Positions 43,701 to 58,100 of a stretch of 64,000 bases of DNA are shown here, in pieces. The stretch covers positions 186,001 to 250,000 of the forward strand of contig JACATO010000933.1 of the NCBI GenBank assembly GCA_018389105.1. Direction: 5' to 3'. Every line of letters starts with the position of its first letter. Positions within the stretch are counted from its first letter, which is position 1. The notes under the pieces are model-generated. The model was not told where the DNA came from. It saw only the letters and a list, made by a program, of their open reading frames with translations, and searched no databases. A program made the position numbers and the translations under genes. This DNA is from Nautilus pompilius (lineage: Eukaryota > Mollusca > Cephalopoda > Nautilida > Nautilidae).

Positions 43701-46700
43701 TTTCTAAATTTTAATCATAAGCACTACCTCCATCCTTTATCCAGAGTGACATTAAAAAAGATAAATAATGATGATAACTAAAAATTTTGGGGTACTGAAA
43801 ATTTGCTTTTAAATTTTCTTGTTCATGTTGCATTTTAAAGGCCAGATGTTCATCTTCAATATTAATATTATATCTGATAAGGAATTTAAATTGGTTTGAA
43901 ACAGAAATATATGCCTAGATTTTAGAATGTTGTGGTATATCTTTTCAGTACATAGCTATAGAAGGTAAAATATTTAATTAAAATGCATTAGATAAGCTGT
44001 AAAAACCATTATACCCACCCAGTCCATTTATAGCAGGCATACCATATAAAACCCTAACATTAATTTTGGATTGTTTCCAATTTATATGTAACAGATGATA
44101 ACTCCTGAATCAATTCTCATCCTGGTTAATGATTGAAGAATTTTCAGAGAGAAATGGAATTAAGGAAGAATTTTTAATCAAGCATACATGAAATAAGCAG
44201 ATAGGTGTGTGTTATTTATCTTATAGCAGGGATATTATTCGATCTTGCTGAGAAAAGTAACACTGCCAAAATGACATTTACTTGATTTGTGCTGCTATTA
44301 GTTAGCTACCGTGAGCAGTTATGGTACATAATTACTGTCAGGGCCCCAAGACACAAACTATCAAAAATAATGTCCCAAAAACCTGATGCTTAATTGTTCT
44401 TTTTTTTCCTGACAATCGTTATTACCACAGACTACAAAAATATTTTAAAATTTTTTATATTTTTATACATATCAACGTTATCCAAAATGGTTTGAGAACT
44501 TACTCAATAACAAAGATATACTCAATCTGCTCTCTGGAGCATGCAAAATAATTAACACAGCAGTCATAAACAAAAAGAATAATGAAAACAGATTCCGAAT
44601 ATTTGCACCCATTCACACAAAAAAAAACCCCACATCAAAGCAAGGAGAATACCATTAGGAGGACTGTACATAACCAATCCATTAACAGAGTGAGAAAGAT
44701 GCAATATGCAAGTTTATCAGAATAAAATAAACATTCAAAGCAAAAAAATCTTGATGATCTGTGTCCTTTGAAGGAAGTGTCTGGATTATAAAATAAATAA
44801 TTCTGTAATTTGTTATTTGCAATCAACAGAGAACCTGGCCCAAACCCCTACATCAAAGCATTGTAACTGTAAATATTAGTTGGCGCATTAATTATCATAG
44901 TTTTAACTCACTAATGTTTGAGAGCTTATTTCTGAGTTTAATTTCCTTTGTTTTAAAAAAAAATATATTTAGGTAACTTTTTTTAAAAAAGCATGCTTTA
45001 AAAAACTGCCATTTCATAATTCTGTTAAATTAACCTTTACAGAACATTAGAATTTTAGTTGCTTATTTTCCTATATAAATAAAAGTGAAAGCAGATTTGT
45101 TTTTATATATATATATACAGGGTGTCCGTAAAGTTACTATACAGTTTACCAGTTTACGATCACGTCCCAATTGAACCAGCCTGGAATAACTGTCTGGGCA
45201 GGAATATCGTCTGATGGAATTGTGGGTCCACAATTCTTCGACGGAACTGTTACAGGAGAAAGGTACCTGGACAAACTGAGAAATGTCATCGTACCGGCAT
45301 TGAAACAACGACCAGTAACTTGTAAGACTGTATAGTAACTTTACGGACACCCTGTATATATATATATATATATATTAAATCAAACTAGAAATGTGTGTAG
45401 TGTAAAACATGCAACTTACGTCTGTTGACCATGGTAAATACCAGAACTTCAGCCGAGGGACCCCAGCCCAAACCAGTACGAGCAGCAACGCTGAATACAT
45501 AATATTTTTCTCGTTGTAAACCCTCTGCCGTATAATCATGAACAGACGCATTCATTGTAGCGTTGTTGACAACAGCACTACTGGCGGAGCCCCTTTCTCT
45601 ATATGACACTCTGTAGCCTCTGATGACTCCATTTGGCTTCAATGGAGGAGCCCACACAACTTTGGCAGTTTCATATGTAACATTTGGAAAGTAAATGATG
45701 ATTGGTGGATCTGGTACTGAAAGAGGAATTTCACATACGAGGAATTTATACTTTAAATAGATAAGACAAAAAAATTTCATTATTTAAATGTGATCCATTG
45801 TGATCTAAAAACTGTTTACAAAATACATTTGTGAATGTATAATAAACTAGTTTTCTATATATATATATATATATATAGAATGAAGCACATTCCAACCAAA
45901 CTTTCTAATACAATCATCAGATGATTTTATTGTGCCACATTAAATGATCCTAACTGGCAATTTACAACCGATACATATTCAAGAAAATTTTGTTTAGATT
46001 CCCAGTGCATCTGCACAGCTTACTATCAACTCCCAATCCTGTTGTATTCAAAGACAATAAATGCACTCAATTTATCTGACATCTCCAGCCTGTAAAAAAA
46101 AAAAAAAATTGCAATAAACAAATCTTTAAACAAACATATGAACTTAAAATAGAAAACTTACCATCTTCATCGGTCCTGACTGAGAGCACAGATTGGCTAA
46201 GAACACCATCACCCATCTGAGTATATGCCAAAACCTGGATCTCATAAACAACATATTTGCGGAGATTTTCAAGAACAGAATAATACGTTGTATCACCAGG
46301 AACTCTCTTAAATTTAGGTGGAATGCTCTGTTCACTGGAATGGTATTTTATCTTTAATCAAAAAAAAAAAAAAAAAAATTAAATATCACAGTTGTTATAG
46401 AAGCTTCCACCAATTACATTCCATACAGAAGAAAACAGGCAGACATACACAACAACACGATTAAAATAAATGCAACATAAACACAGTTTAATTAAAGAAA
46501 CTTAGAATTTATTAATTAGAAATATTATGGAAATACACAACTATCTTAAATTATTATATATGAAAATCAAAAAAAAATTCCTAATAAGAATAATAATGAA
46601 AATTCAACAAAAGTTACTACAACTCATGGAAAGAAATTCAGGTAAAATCCAAGTACAGTACATTCAGGTAAGAAAACTTATTTGACAGGAAAAAAAATAA

Positions 46701-49124
46701 AGAAAGAAAGATGATAACATAACAGAAAAAATTAATGAAGTGTGTTCATGAAAAGTTGCCCATTAAATTCTGAATTCAAACACCTTTAAAAGGATGCTGC
46801 TAGTTGATAATCCATTGTATGAATGCCCATCCATACCTGCATGATTAATTCAGAAAATTAAAAAAAAAAAAGCACACCTGATCAATGATTCAGCGTAAAC
46901 AGGTTGAGCTCGACAATCTAAGAACTGCAGCACTGTCCAAGCTTGAGTTGAACAGAAATTAATGCATGCAGACAAAAAAAACGGAAACAAGTCAAAACCA
47001 TTTCTCCATCAATGTAAACAAGACTGAGGTCAGAAGATCTCGACATCAAAAACTAAAAGAAAACAAAATCTGGTAAACAAAAACGAGAGACACAAAGGCT
47101 GATGTAGACTGACCTGAAAGACGTTACATAATAATGTTACAAAACTGTAGCAACAATTAACTATTCCACCCACATAAAAGGCCAGAATCAAAATGCGAGC
47201 TGTGAAGTATAAAGGGAAGAAAAAAACAACAAAAAAAACAACTTATTATTTTGTTATTTAATAAACAAGAAATTAATTCTCTACTTAAAATATAATTCAT
47301 TACATCTTTAACTTGGAAATTTTGCAAGACTGAATAACAAACTCTACAATAATGATAATAAAATTAGTGAAGTAATCGTTTACAAACATACTGAGTTTGC
47401 TTACACTATCTGAGCAACAGTCTATGTTGGTTAATTCTGTATTAAACAATACAATCATCTTTTTAAATGGGGAAAGAATCTTAACTTTTAATTTAATTTT
47501 AATGGATATCTTTTTAATCTGAGGATATTTCAAACTAATAAAGACAATAATTATTCCTAATGATAGCTTTTAATTTTGCACCATGAAATTTCATATTAAT
47601 ATTTATTGAGTATGTAAATACATGCACCAAAACTATAAATAAGAACAGTATATATATATATATATATTAGTGTTGTGATTCAAACTTTTTTATAATTCGA
47701 ATTCTGTGTTTTAGCTTTGTTTACATGAACAAATTCAGTTAAGTTTCAAATTTAGAAAGTTTGTTAATACATCAGCGAGTATGAATGAATTACTCAATGG
47801 AAAATGTTAAAGGAAATGTTCTGAGCATATCAGACATTCTGTTGTTAAACATCAGAATGAAGAGATTTTAAAATGGAAACAGTTTAATTGGTAGCTAAGA
47901 GAAAACTGTAGGAACAGTGGAAACAAACTACTTTATCAAGTCAAGATCAAGCTGCTCATACAAAAGGACTGAAACATTTACAAGATAGTCAATTACCTAC
48001 CATATTTCTTGTTATGTAGTAGCTTTTTAGAACAAAGCATTTTGCACATTCTATGCATTTTAGTGATCACAAAGACTTCAAACTAACCTCTTTTGCCTTT
48101 ATAAATTAGCATACATTTACTACTGCCATAGTTTTGTTATAATAATTATGCCCAGGTAAATGTTTTTTGCTTGGATATTGTGCCCAAGAATAAAACAAAA
48201 ATTATTCAAGCTACTTTGTATATCTCACCAACTTTATTTGAAAGAAATTTTTATTTTACAATTCTGCCCTCAACAGATCTTCCTGGAACTGTTTCGCATT
48301 ATTTTTTTGTAATAACACTTTACATTTTTTCTTGTACAATTTTCAAAAAAAAATCTTTTTTATAATTTAAATCTCGATAAAAGATGTTAACGAAGAATTA
48401 TTTAAAGATGAATACAAATCTAAATGTGAATTGTCTGAAGAAAATGGGGAGGCGGCGGAGGAAAGATGGCTCAGATGATTTATAGTTGAAGAGATAGCGC
48501 ATCTGAATCTGATGATTAGAGGATTATGATAGTTACAAATATTTGAAAGTCTTGAGTTCACAGAATGAAATGAAAGCGAAGGTGAAAGTGAGCCTGAAAT
48601 TAAATTGAACTAAGTGACACTAAATGATTTTTTTTAATTACAAAAGTATACATAGAATGATTATAGCAGGAAGTGGATACTTGTGCATGTTATTAGATCC
48701 AGTTTCTAGATTATCTTTTTGGAAAATATTTACATCAACTGTTTGATTCAAATTTTAAAAACTTATTTTTTTAATGACTTTGTGAATGATAAAAATTAAA
48801 CAAACCATAAATTATTTTATACTAGAGATAAACTTAATAGCATTAATAGTTTCTATACTTCTCAAAACTATCACAAACTTCCCAGACAAACCACCACAAG
48901 TAATTCAAACTCTACTATCTTCTTTCCATTATCTAAAAAAATATCTTCAACATACCTGGAATGACTTAATTAGTAAAGTTAGGTCTTTTGATGAATTTTA
49001 ATATTTTACAGAAAAATGTTGGGAATCAGATTACTGGTTTGTAGTTACAGATAAATTATCTAATAAATATATTAAGAATCATTTGAAAGTTTGATAATTT
49101 TATCATCCTACCTAACATTAACAA

Positions 49125-49166
<42 letters not shown>

Positions 49167-52100
49167 AATAAAGGAGAGAGAATAAAATTTAAGAATTTTA
49201 TTTCACCTAAAGAGAGATTTTAAAATATTTCTTGAAAAAAACATAAGTGAGCAATATTTTTATACCAAATCAATGAAACTGTCTCAGCTGATTATAGATA
49301 TAAACAAGCAGTTAACTTTACCTGCTCTGCCTACCTATCAAGGTCTAGAAAGTGGCACCTTTAACACCTCAAAAACTAATATTAATAAAAGAATCATTAT
49401 TTATGGTTTCACCTGATATCAACAGCTTTATTAGCTGACAGCTGTCTCTCTGAAATAGTAGATGCAGCTGTGGCAGATTATTTTTTAAATTCAAATTCTG
49501 GCAAGACAGTTGGCCAACTAAAGAGAGACCAGACACACACAAAAAAAAAAAAAAAAAACTGGAGGCATTTTAAGGAGAGTATGGTTGAATTCAGATAATG
49601 GCTCTGCAAAATTATACTGAGACAAAAACTTAATTGAAACTGTGGCAGGCCAGTTGGTCGGTATAAGGGAGACTACTCTAGCCAAAGAAAATAAAATAAA
49701 TTATTTGAGGCTTATAATGAGAATATAAAATCTTAGTTTGGGAAATTGATCATCCTTAAGAAGCTCAGTCTGCATTAGCTTTGCAACACTTGGATTCTAA
49801 CAAATATTCAATTTGACTACCTATCAGAGAAGTAATTCCTAACAAGCTTAACACTGATAACTATATATAAATGATAATAAAGGTAAAAATGATTGATTCT
49901 TTTTAGCTATTTACTTAACTATCCAATACTTTTTGTATGTATGTATGTATGTAAAGCAAAAATATAAAATATAGCCAAAACTTACCTTATAACCCAAAAT
50001 CAGGCCATTCTGCTCAAAGTGGGGTACTTTATACCAGCTAACAGAAATGGATGTAGAAGAGTTAGCTTCAGCACTCACATTTCCTGGACCAGATGAAGGA
50101 ACTGCATATAATATAACAACCAAGCTTAAAATTACCTTTATGTCAAAAAATCTATTCTGGTGATTTATACAGAGATAATTTCCCATTTGTGACACACAAA
50201 GTTAAATATAAGCACATCAATGAATGATAACATTCTTTCTCCTTTATATATTATGCTTCTGTGCTTGATTGTTTTTTAAGCCATATTAAATAAAAAGTAT
50301 AGTTCATTGTTTTTTTTTTTTAAATCTGCTGGTATACAACAAAAAAAAATAAGATGATTTTTAAAAATGATTACCTGACTCCTTTGTTCTCTGGGTGGTA
50401 ATTGGGCTGAAAACACTGCTTCCAACATAGTTAAAAGATGTCATTTTTACTTCATATTTTATCCACTCCTGCAGACCAGACAAGATATAGCTGTCTTTGT
50501 TCACTCCATTATCTAGCTGCACAGTTTTAAAATCATACTCCTCCTCCAGTTTGTAGTATATTTCATATCCTCTTGGCACACCATTCCAGTCTTTTTTTGT
50601 CAATAGCTGTCAGAAAGGTAAGCAATCATTGTCACTCACATTTTGCAAGAATGAATTTATAACTAGTGACAATATCTGATGTAATTATTTCGAAACAGCT
50701 CTCTTAAAATTATATTTAAAATGTATCATTAAAGTTTCCTTTGCTAAAGATGCATTAGACCCATTCACTGATTCTTTTGCATTCAGGATTAGATCTGAAC
50801 CAACCACCTGGATTTTAGATTTACTGTGGTTTCTAAACATGGTTATCTTTTCTTCATATTTCAGCCTTACACTGTAAGGTTTCTACTGTATTTTCTGGTT
50901 TACAGGTCGATACTCCGCCCCCAACCTACCTATGACTGAACTAAAAAAAAACAAATTAAAACAGCTATACCAAGTGTCAAAATAAAATTATTCATGAACA
51001 AAATGACTGCATTAAATCTACCCTAGCAGCAGTAGTTACACATGTGCACAGTCTATCGTGAAATGTGTGTTCTAGAAAGACCCTTTCTAAAAATCAGGAA
51101 ATTCAGAGAGACTATTATCTCACTATATGACAAAATGATTAACAGAAATGCAATTGGCAATATGTGGCTATATTTTATTTATGAAAACAAATTTATGATT
51201 AAATATAAACAACTTCAAAAATGTTTATCTGTTAAAAGAATTTTTTTTTTTTTGCACAGAACAAATTCCACAAATCCAAATAATGATAGAAACAAATCTA
51301 GTTAATCTACTAGCAGTCACACTTAACTTACCTGTAAATAACTCCAGTTGCAGCATTTTCTTTATCACTTACGAGAACTGGAGACCAGAACTCGAAATCC
51401 AAATTCCTTTATTTTAAAAGACATCTATATCTGCTCAAGTATTGGCAAGCACTATCTAAGCATCTAACAAACTAAAAGGCACAAGGTGGTTTTCATCTTG
51501 GCCAAATTATCACCTTCCCACTTTCAAAGACCTCAAAGTTTGCTTCCACATTTCTTTCCCTTTTTAACATCCCATCCGCTAAGCACTGGCACCCCTTTAT
51601 TTATGGAAAAAAGTTTTATTTTTCCCTTTTAAAATTAGATTTGGAGCAGCCCTAAACACACTTTTTTTTGTTTCACATCACAATAATTTATGATTTGATA
51701 AAGTTACAAACGTTCTCCACTTTATTTCAGTTAGAATTATTTTATTAGTGCTATTTTTTATATGAGCTCAAAACTAATGAAACAACATATGAACGAGTTC
51801 ACACGTGGAAATTAAAATAGTATGCTTCAACCTATGCATGAATGAAGTCCAATATTCTCTCATAATTTAAACATCCAATTGATACTCCACATCAACCTAT
51901 AACCCAGATAATACAGTATTTGAAAAATTGCATATTTTGATCAGCTGGCATTTAAAGGAATAATACTGTGAATTTCTCTCCAAAGAAAATTGCAGGCCTT
52001 ATCAGGTTACTATAATTTCTTTGAAACAATCAGTTTTCATCTTTAAAAATAAAAAGTTTCAATTTCAGTGATGGAGTTCTATCTCAGCCAACATTTGGAA

Positions 52101-55100
52101 ATTTAACAAATGATTCCATTCACTATGGAAAGTCTGACAAATTCATCCTTGACATTTGCTTTAATAGAAAAATCAGGTTTAAGTCTTTTAGTACATATAA
52201 AAAGTTCCCCCACACTGATACTAAAATTAGTTTTAATTACTAACTTCTACCAATTACACAGTTCACTGTGCTCTTTTTCAATATACATCTTAAATTTGCG
52301 ATGCCCAGTCTCCTGTCAACAAAGAATTAGTTTAGTGCTATATTATATTTCCTTCTAGAATTTAGCTCATTCATGTGAAAAGATTAAATACAATGAAAAC
52401 TATTTTTAAAATAAATTTCAAATTATAATAAAAAAAAAAAATAACTTACTGTCCAGCTGACACGAAGAGAATTTGCAGTCAGTGCCCTGACAGTAACATT
52501 TCCTGGTGACTTTCCAGGTCTATCAGCACTAGTCAAAAATGTCCTGGATGCTTCGCTGGAATTACTCTGACCTACAATGTTCTCTGCCTTAATTCGAAGC
52601 CGGTAACTTGTATATGGATTTAGATTAAGAACTCTAATAGATGTAGCATCTGGGTCAGATATGCTGTAAATTTTTTTCCAGCTGGGAGTATTTTCTTCTT
52701 TGGCTTCTATTATCCACTTTGTAATAGAAGTTTTTCCAGGATAACCAGGTATGAACCGCAGCAGAGCAGAATGTGCCTGAATTTCATTCACATCAAGATT
52801 GTAAGGAGCTGTGGGTTTCTCTGGGAAAAAAAAAAAAGATGAAGAATACATGCAGGCAGAAATTAAGAGCAGAGTTTACCCTTCTATTTCTGAGGGATTT
52901 ACAGAAGTCCACTGTTTTATTAGCATACATCAACAAACAAGAGCAATATTTATGAATCCAAACCAACAGACCACCAATATTTTGGCCTTTACACGTTTCT
53001 GTTATCCTAGCAACCATCATTTGTTGTACGATTAGCTTGGAGCTCCTGCAGTTCCAGTCTAACATCAAGCTGGTAAGCAAAAAAAACTTTGATGTCCCTT
53101 TCAAATGTTATGTAGGCCTGTAATCAAGCCAATGTATATGAACAGTGCATCCACCAAACCAAGTCTGAACATTATTATTTTGTGCCTGCCACAAAATTAC
53201 TACTTTCATTTACCTCAGCTGTTGAACTTAGTTTTTCTCTTAAAAAAAAAAATTTTTTTTTTCCCTTTTCTAATCATACCAAATGGCATCATGGTGCGAT
53301 GGCTAGCAAGTTCACTTGTCAGTCCTTGTGTCGCGGGTTCAATCCCCAGTGGGGGTCGGAGGTGCTGCTGCTGCTGAGGGCCAAAAGTCCAAAACAGCTG
53401 TAGCACTCCTCTGGATGCTGACATTCACCTTGACTCTCAACCTGGAGAGAGATGGGCTCTGCTAGGTGGTAAAATGCACTAGACACACCTCTCAAGATGC
53501 CGCATCAACCTATGGGTTATGGGACAGGTGAAGAGAAGTGAATCGTACCAAAGACAAAAATGAAGTGATTTGATGAAAATCAGCTATTCAGAAAGATGTA
53601 AATTGCCAACTTCATTTCTGCTTCATAAGTAAAATTTAAAATTCAACATTTCTTCATATGACAGTAATATTTCTAAACTTTCAAAAGGCATTGAAAACCC
53701 ACCAGGAGTTACTCCAGATTGAAAATCAGCTGTTTTTGCAGGTCCTGGTCCAACTTCTGTCTTAGCAGAAAGCCAAATAGTATACACTGTTACAGGTGAA
53801 AGATCTGACAGTGTATGTTGGTTTTTCTGAGACTCAAATTCCTTCTTCACTTTTGTGCTGCTGTCGTTTTTCTTCTGGTAAAACATTATATAACCTAAAA
53901 TTAAAGTAGATATAATTATTATAAAATTGCATAACCAGTAAAAATTTTTTAAAATAGTAGCAAGTTACTATTTGAGTTACATTTTCAAAATGCAGACACT
54001 TTTGTAATTTTTTATTTAAATTAATTTGAACTACTCCAGCTTCACAAAAATATTTAAAACCAACCACTCTCTCCTTTTTAGTTATCATTAGGTTGAAAAA
54101 ACCTCAATGTTAAGAGCACAACCATCAAAAGTGTACATCACACACTTATACAACACACACACACACAGAGAGAGAGAGAGAGTAAAACCTTGATTTAACT
54201 GACTCCCCTTCCCTCCTATTAGTCCGTTAAATCAAGGTTTACTGTATGTATGCATGTATGTATATGTATATATTGCATGACATTTAAGGTGAGATGGACT
54301 CAAAGTCAGAAACATTTTTAAATTTCATAAATTATAATATATACACAAAGGAAAAGATTTTTGGAAATTATGGAGGGATTGATAATTTCAAAAGATACTT
54401 ATCACTGTTATCAGTGACAGATAGCTCTTGCAGGTACTATACATGCAGCTATGACAGAATATTTTAAACAAAAACTTTCATTTTGCATTCAAAATACAAA
54501 TATTAATTATTTTATGTCAAGTGTAATTAAGTATTTAGAAGTTTTTTTTGTTTGTTTTTTTTTTCGGATGATCCATACCTATAAGATAGTGGATGGAAGT
54601 TGATTATTTATAACACAAGACTTCCAGAACTTTAGAGCCCAGAAAACAACATCATCATAACAACAACAACTTAAAAAGAATTCCTAAACTAATACTTAAT
54701 CCTTTCTTTAGAATATTAGAGTGGAAGTGATGTTTCTGTAGTATACAAGTTAAGTATTGCAGTATTAGCATAAAGTAAAAACAAGACTAGAAACAGTTCA
54801 ATGTAGTAATTATTGCTAACTTTTCTTTGTCTGTATACCAAAAGAAAAACCATTAGCAATAAAGTCTATGATTAAAATAGTAAATAAACGAACAATGGTA
54901 ATTGTAAACATCAAATTCACTTACCTAATAAAATTCCATTAATGTTCCGTGGTGGTTTCCAAGTCACTGACACTGAAGTATCTCTTACATCATCAAATGC
55001 AATACTGCTAACTTCATCAGGGACTACACAATATTAAGATTAGAATCAAAACACTGTCAGAACAAAATAATTTCTCACAAAAAAGTTAGTTTTATTTAAG

Positions 55101-58100
55101 CTCAGAAAAAGTTGTTGTTCAACTATTAAAGAGCAACTTTTTTCACCAGTGATGATAACAACATACAGAAATAGATGACAAGCAATTTTCATCATCAATT
55201 TTACTTACTTTTTCAGAGGAATAGTCACATACAAGTAAAAATAAACAACTCTGAATACAAAATAAACAGTCTTTCTACATATAATTCAAAAACAAAGAAA
55301 AAATTACCTTTAGTTTTTATCTTTTTGTTGATCAAGCAGCAAAAATTTTAAAAATATTATGAATTCAATGTGACAGTGAAAGCCCAAGTGACACAGGTCT
55401 TTTTTTAAAATTTTGTTACTTTTTCAATAAAATCTAACAAGATTTTTTATACCAAGCTTTAAATAAAAATAAATAAAAAGAGAAAAATTGTATATTATTC
55501 ATAAACATTATTTTCATATGCAAATCTTAAAGTAGTGATTAAAGAGTCTTTATCATTTAACACATCTACGACTCATTTTCATTACAAGTTCAGAGTTTTA
55601 TCATAGCTGGTAGTCAGCTGACAAATAAGATTTAAAAAAATTATTTTTGAACTTTAGTATATCATATCATTCACTCTTTTCTGAAGCAAGCATAAAGGAA
55701 AGTTTTTTTTTTAAAAAAATCAAACATAAACATCAACTTACTGTCTTGCAGAGTTTCCACTGATTTTGAAATACTAAATGGACCATTTCCCTTGTGCGTA
55801 AAACAGGTTATTGTCACAGAATAGTTGGTAAACTTCTGCAGCCTCTGAAGTGAATGACTTTGCTGGCCATAAAGATTCTGAGTATCTACATACACCACAC
55901 TTCTTACTACCTCACTTGCGTTTTTCAAAGATCTGGCAATTATTTTGTAACCCTGATTAATGCCAAATATCTGTGACTGGTCTGGAGGATCCCAAGTCAG
56001 ATTTACAGCAGTGGATGTCCATGGCACAGCTTGTACATTTGTTGGTGGTGCTGTTGGATGTCCTTCATCTGTCCACACACGGATTTTGTTGCTATAAACA
56101 CCAATGCCTTTTGCATTATAAGCTGCAATGTTTATGTCGTAGTGTGTGAAATAGATTAAACCTTTTAATACATAAGTGGTAGTTGTGTGATCGGTTATAT
56201 TTTGATACTGGTTGGAAGCATCTGAATAGCCATTTGGAACATAGCATATGATATATCCTAGCAAAGGACCATTCCGGGTGCTCTGGTCTGGTAACTGCCA
56301 CATTAGAATGATAGAGGAATTACTTCTTGGACGACCAACAAGGCCACCTGGAGCACTACTTGGTGCTGAAAAGAAAATAACAAGACTAGAATATTTTTAA
56401 ATAAAAAAGAGCCAACAGAATTATGTAAATTATATGGCAAAAATTATATTAATAAGTGTAATAATGTTCACGTGTTTAATTATAATGTAAGTGGCTAAGT
56501 TATTTACCAATTTGATTACTAAACAGATCAGCTCCAGTTCTGACTCAGCTACATCTAATTTCACTCACTCTAATATTATAGATATGGAAACTAATGTTCT
56601 CACACAACACTAGCCCTAAGAACTGTCCAAGACTCAGCAGAACTTTGTCTTGAACTTTATGTAAAGCAGTTACATGCCACTTTGAATAGTACCTTTTCCA
56701 TCTCATTTACATGCTAAATACTATTTGCCACTGTAAAATTTATTAAGCCATAGTAATAATCTAAACTGATAGTATAAAAAATTGGCAGTTTGACTGTTCT
56801 GAGAAAGATCTAGAGCTGCTTTCCTTTAGAAAACTATCTAATAAGCTTTGCACATGCAAGATCTATTGTAACAGATCCTAAAAAGTCAACTGTCATGGCA
56901 GACAATCCTCCACCTACTGCTTATAAAATTCAATCTTGTGAATAGTATAACCAAAACATCAAAGACTTGAAACTAGATACTGATATTGGAATGGAGATAG
57001 AAATGTAAATGAACAGTGTATTTTAACTGAATTATTGTTATAAAAATTAATCATGCCACAAAACAAATATTAGAACTCTTAAGATAAGAATTTAATCATG
57101 TCACATTCATAATGTAAATGCAGGCCTTGCATCCCAGACAAAAACAATCTCTCTCCAAAACGAGAATTACCAATGTCACCCATTTCTCTCGCATGCTTTC
57201 TGAAACATTCCAAACATTTAAGACAAATTAGAATTAACCACTTTTGCTTTGTAATTTTTTGAAGACCAGATAGTTAAAACAAAAGGTTTTAGGTGTTCAT
57301 AAGTTAAAGTATTTCTTTTTTAACATAAAGACCAAGTCATCATTAAATTATACTTACTTTGAATAAAATAAATTAAAAATGCAAATTATTTCATTAGAAT
57401 TTTAACTATTTTTCTGTTTTATTCAACAGAATAAGCTTCACCTTGTAGGTAAAAAAAAAAAAAAAAGGTTTTAAAAAGTAATAAGCGTACGTCGTTGAGG
57501 CATAAGCAAGGGCTTTTCTGGTGAAGGGGAGCTTGGTGGACCTTCTCCAACACCATTCACTGCTCTGATTTGGAACTGGTACATCTTGGCTGGCTGTAAT
57601 TCACGAATGCTGTGTTCCCGAGAATCACTGTTAATGACATCTTGATAAGTGATCCAACCATCAGCAGGCATAGACTGAGCTCCTGGAATTTACAAGTCAT
57701 ATCATTTTTGTGGAGGGGGAGAGATTGTTTATTAAAACAAAATCAACCAAATGTAACTGTTAGCAGATCATTGACCGAACTAGTTACCAAGCAATAAAAA
57801 AAGTCAACAACCTTAATACAAGTTTTTCAGAAAGGTGGAAACCAATACAGATTTAACAGGCGGAAGAGTAACAAGTAGTAAAATTATCTGACCTTATAAT
57901 TGAATCTATATATTAGAATCCAAAAGTAACTTTTAGCATAACAAAATTACATAATGTATACATATATATTCTATACCTGAAATTACTATTAAAATGTGTT
58001 TTTATAAAGAAAAACTCTTGCTAAGAGGAATAACAACATCCCAATTTACTGCACTAATATGAACCATTAGTGCTTTGAAGGTGACTGTCAATTTAACACA

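Noticed and set aside
53289-53365. Functional tRNA gene
   Set aside because: A and B boxes are present, but the arms do not close a proper cloverleaf by eye and the sequence continues into a SINE body.
53105-53424. Overlapping open frames on both strands
   Set aside because: They fall on the tRNA-derived SINE, whose higher GC content makes stops rare.
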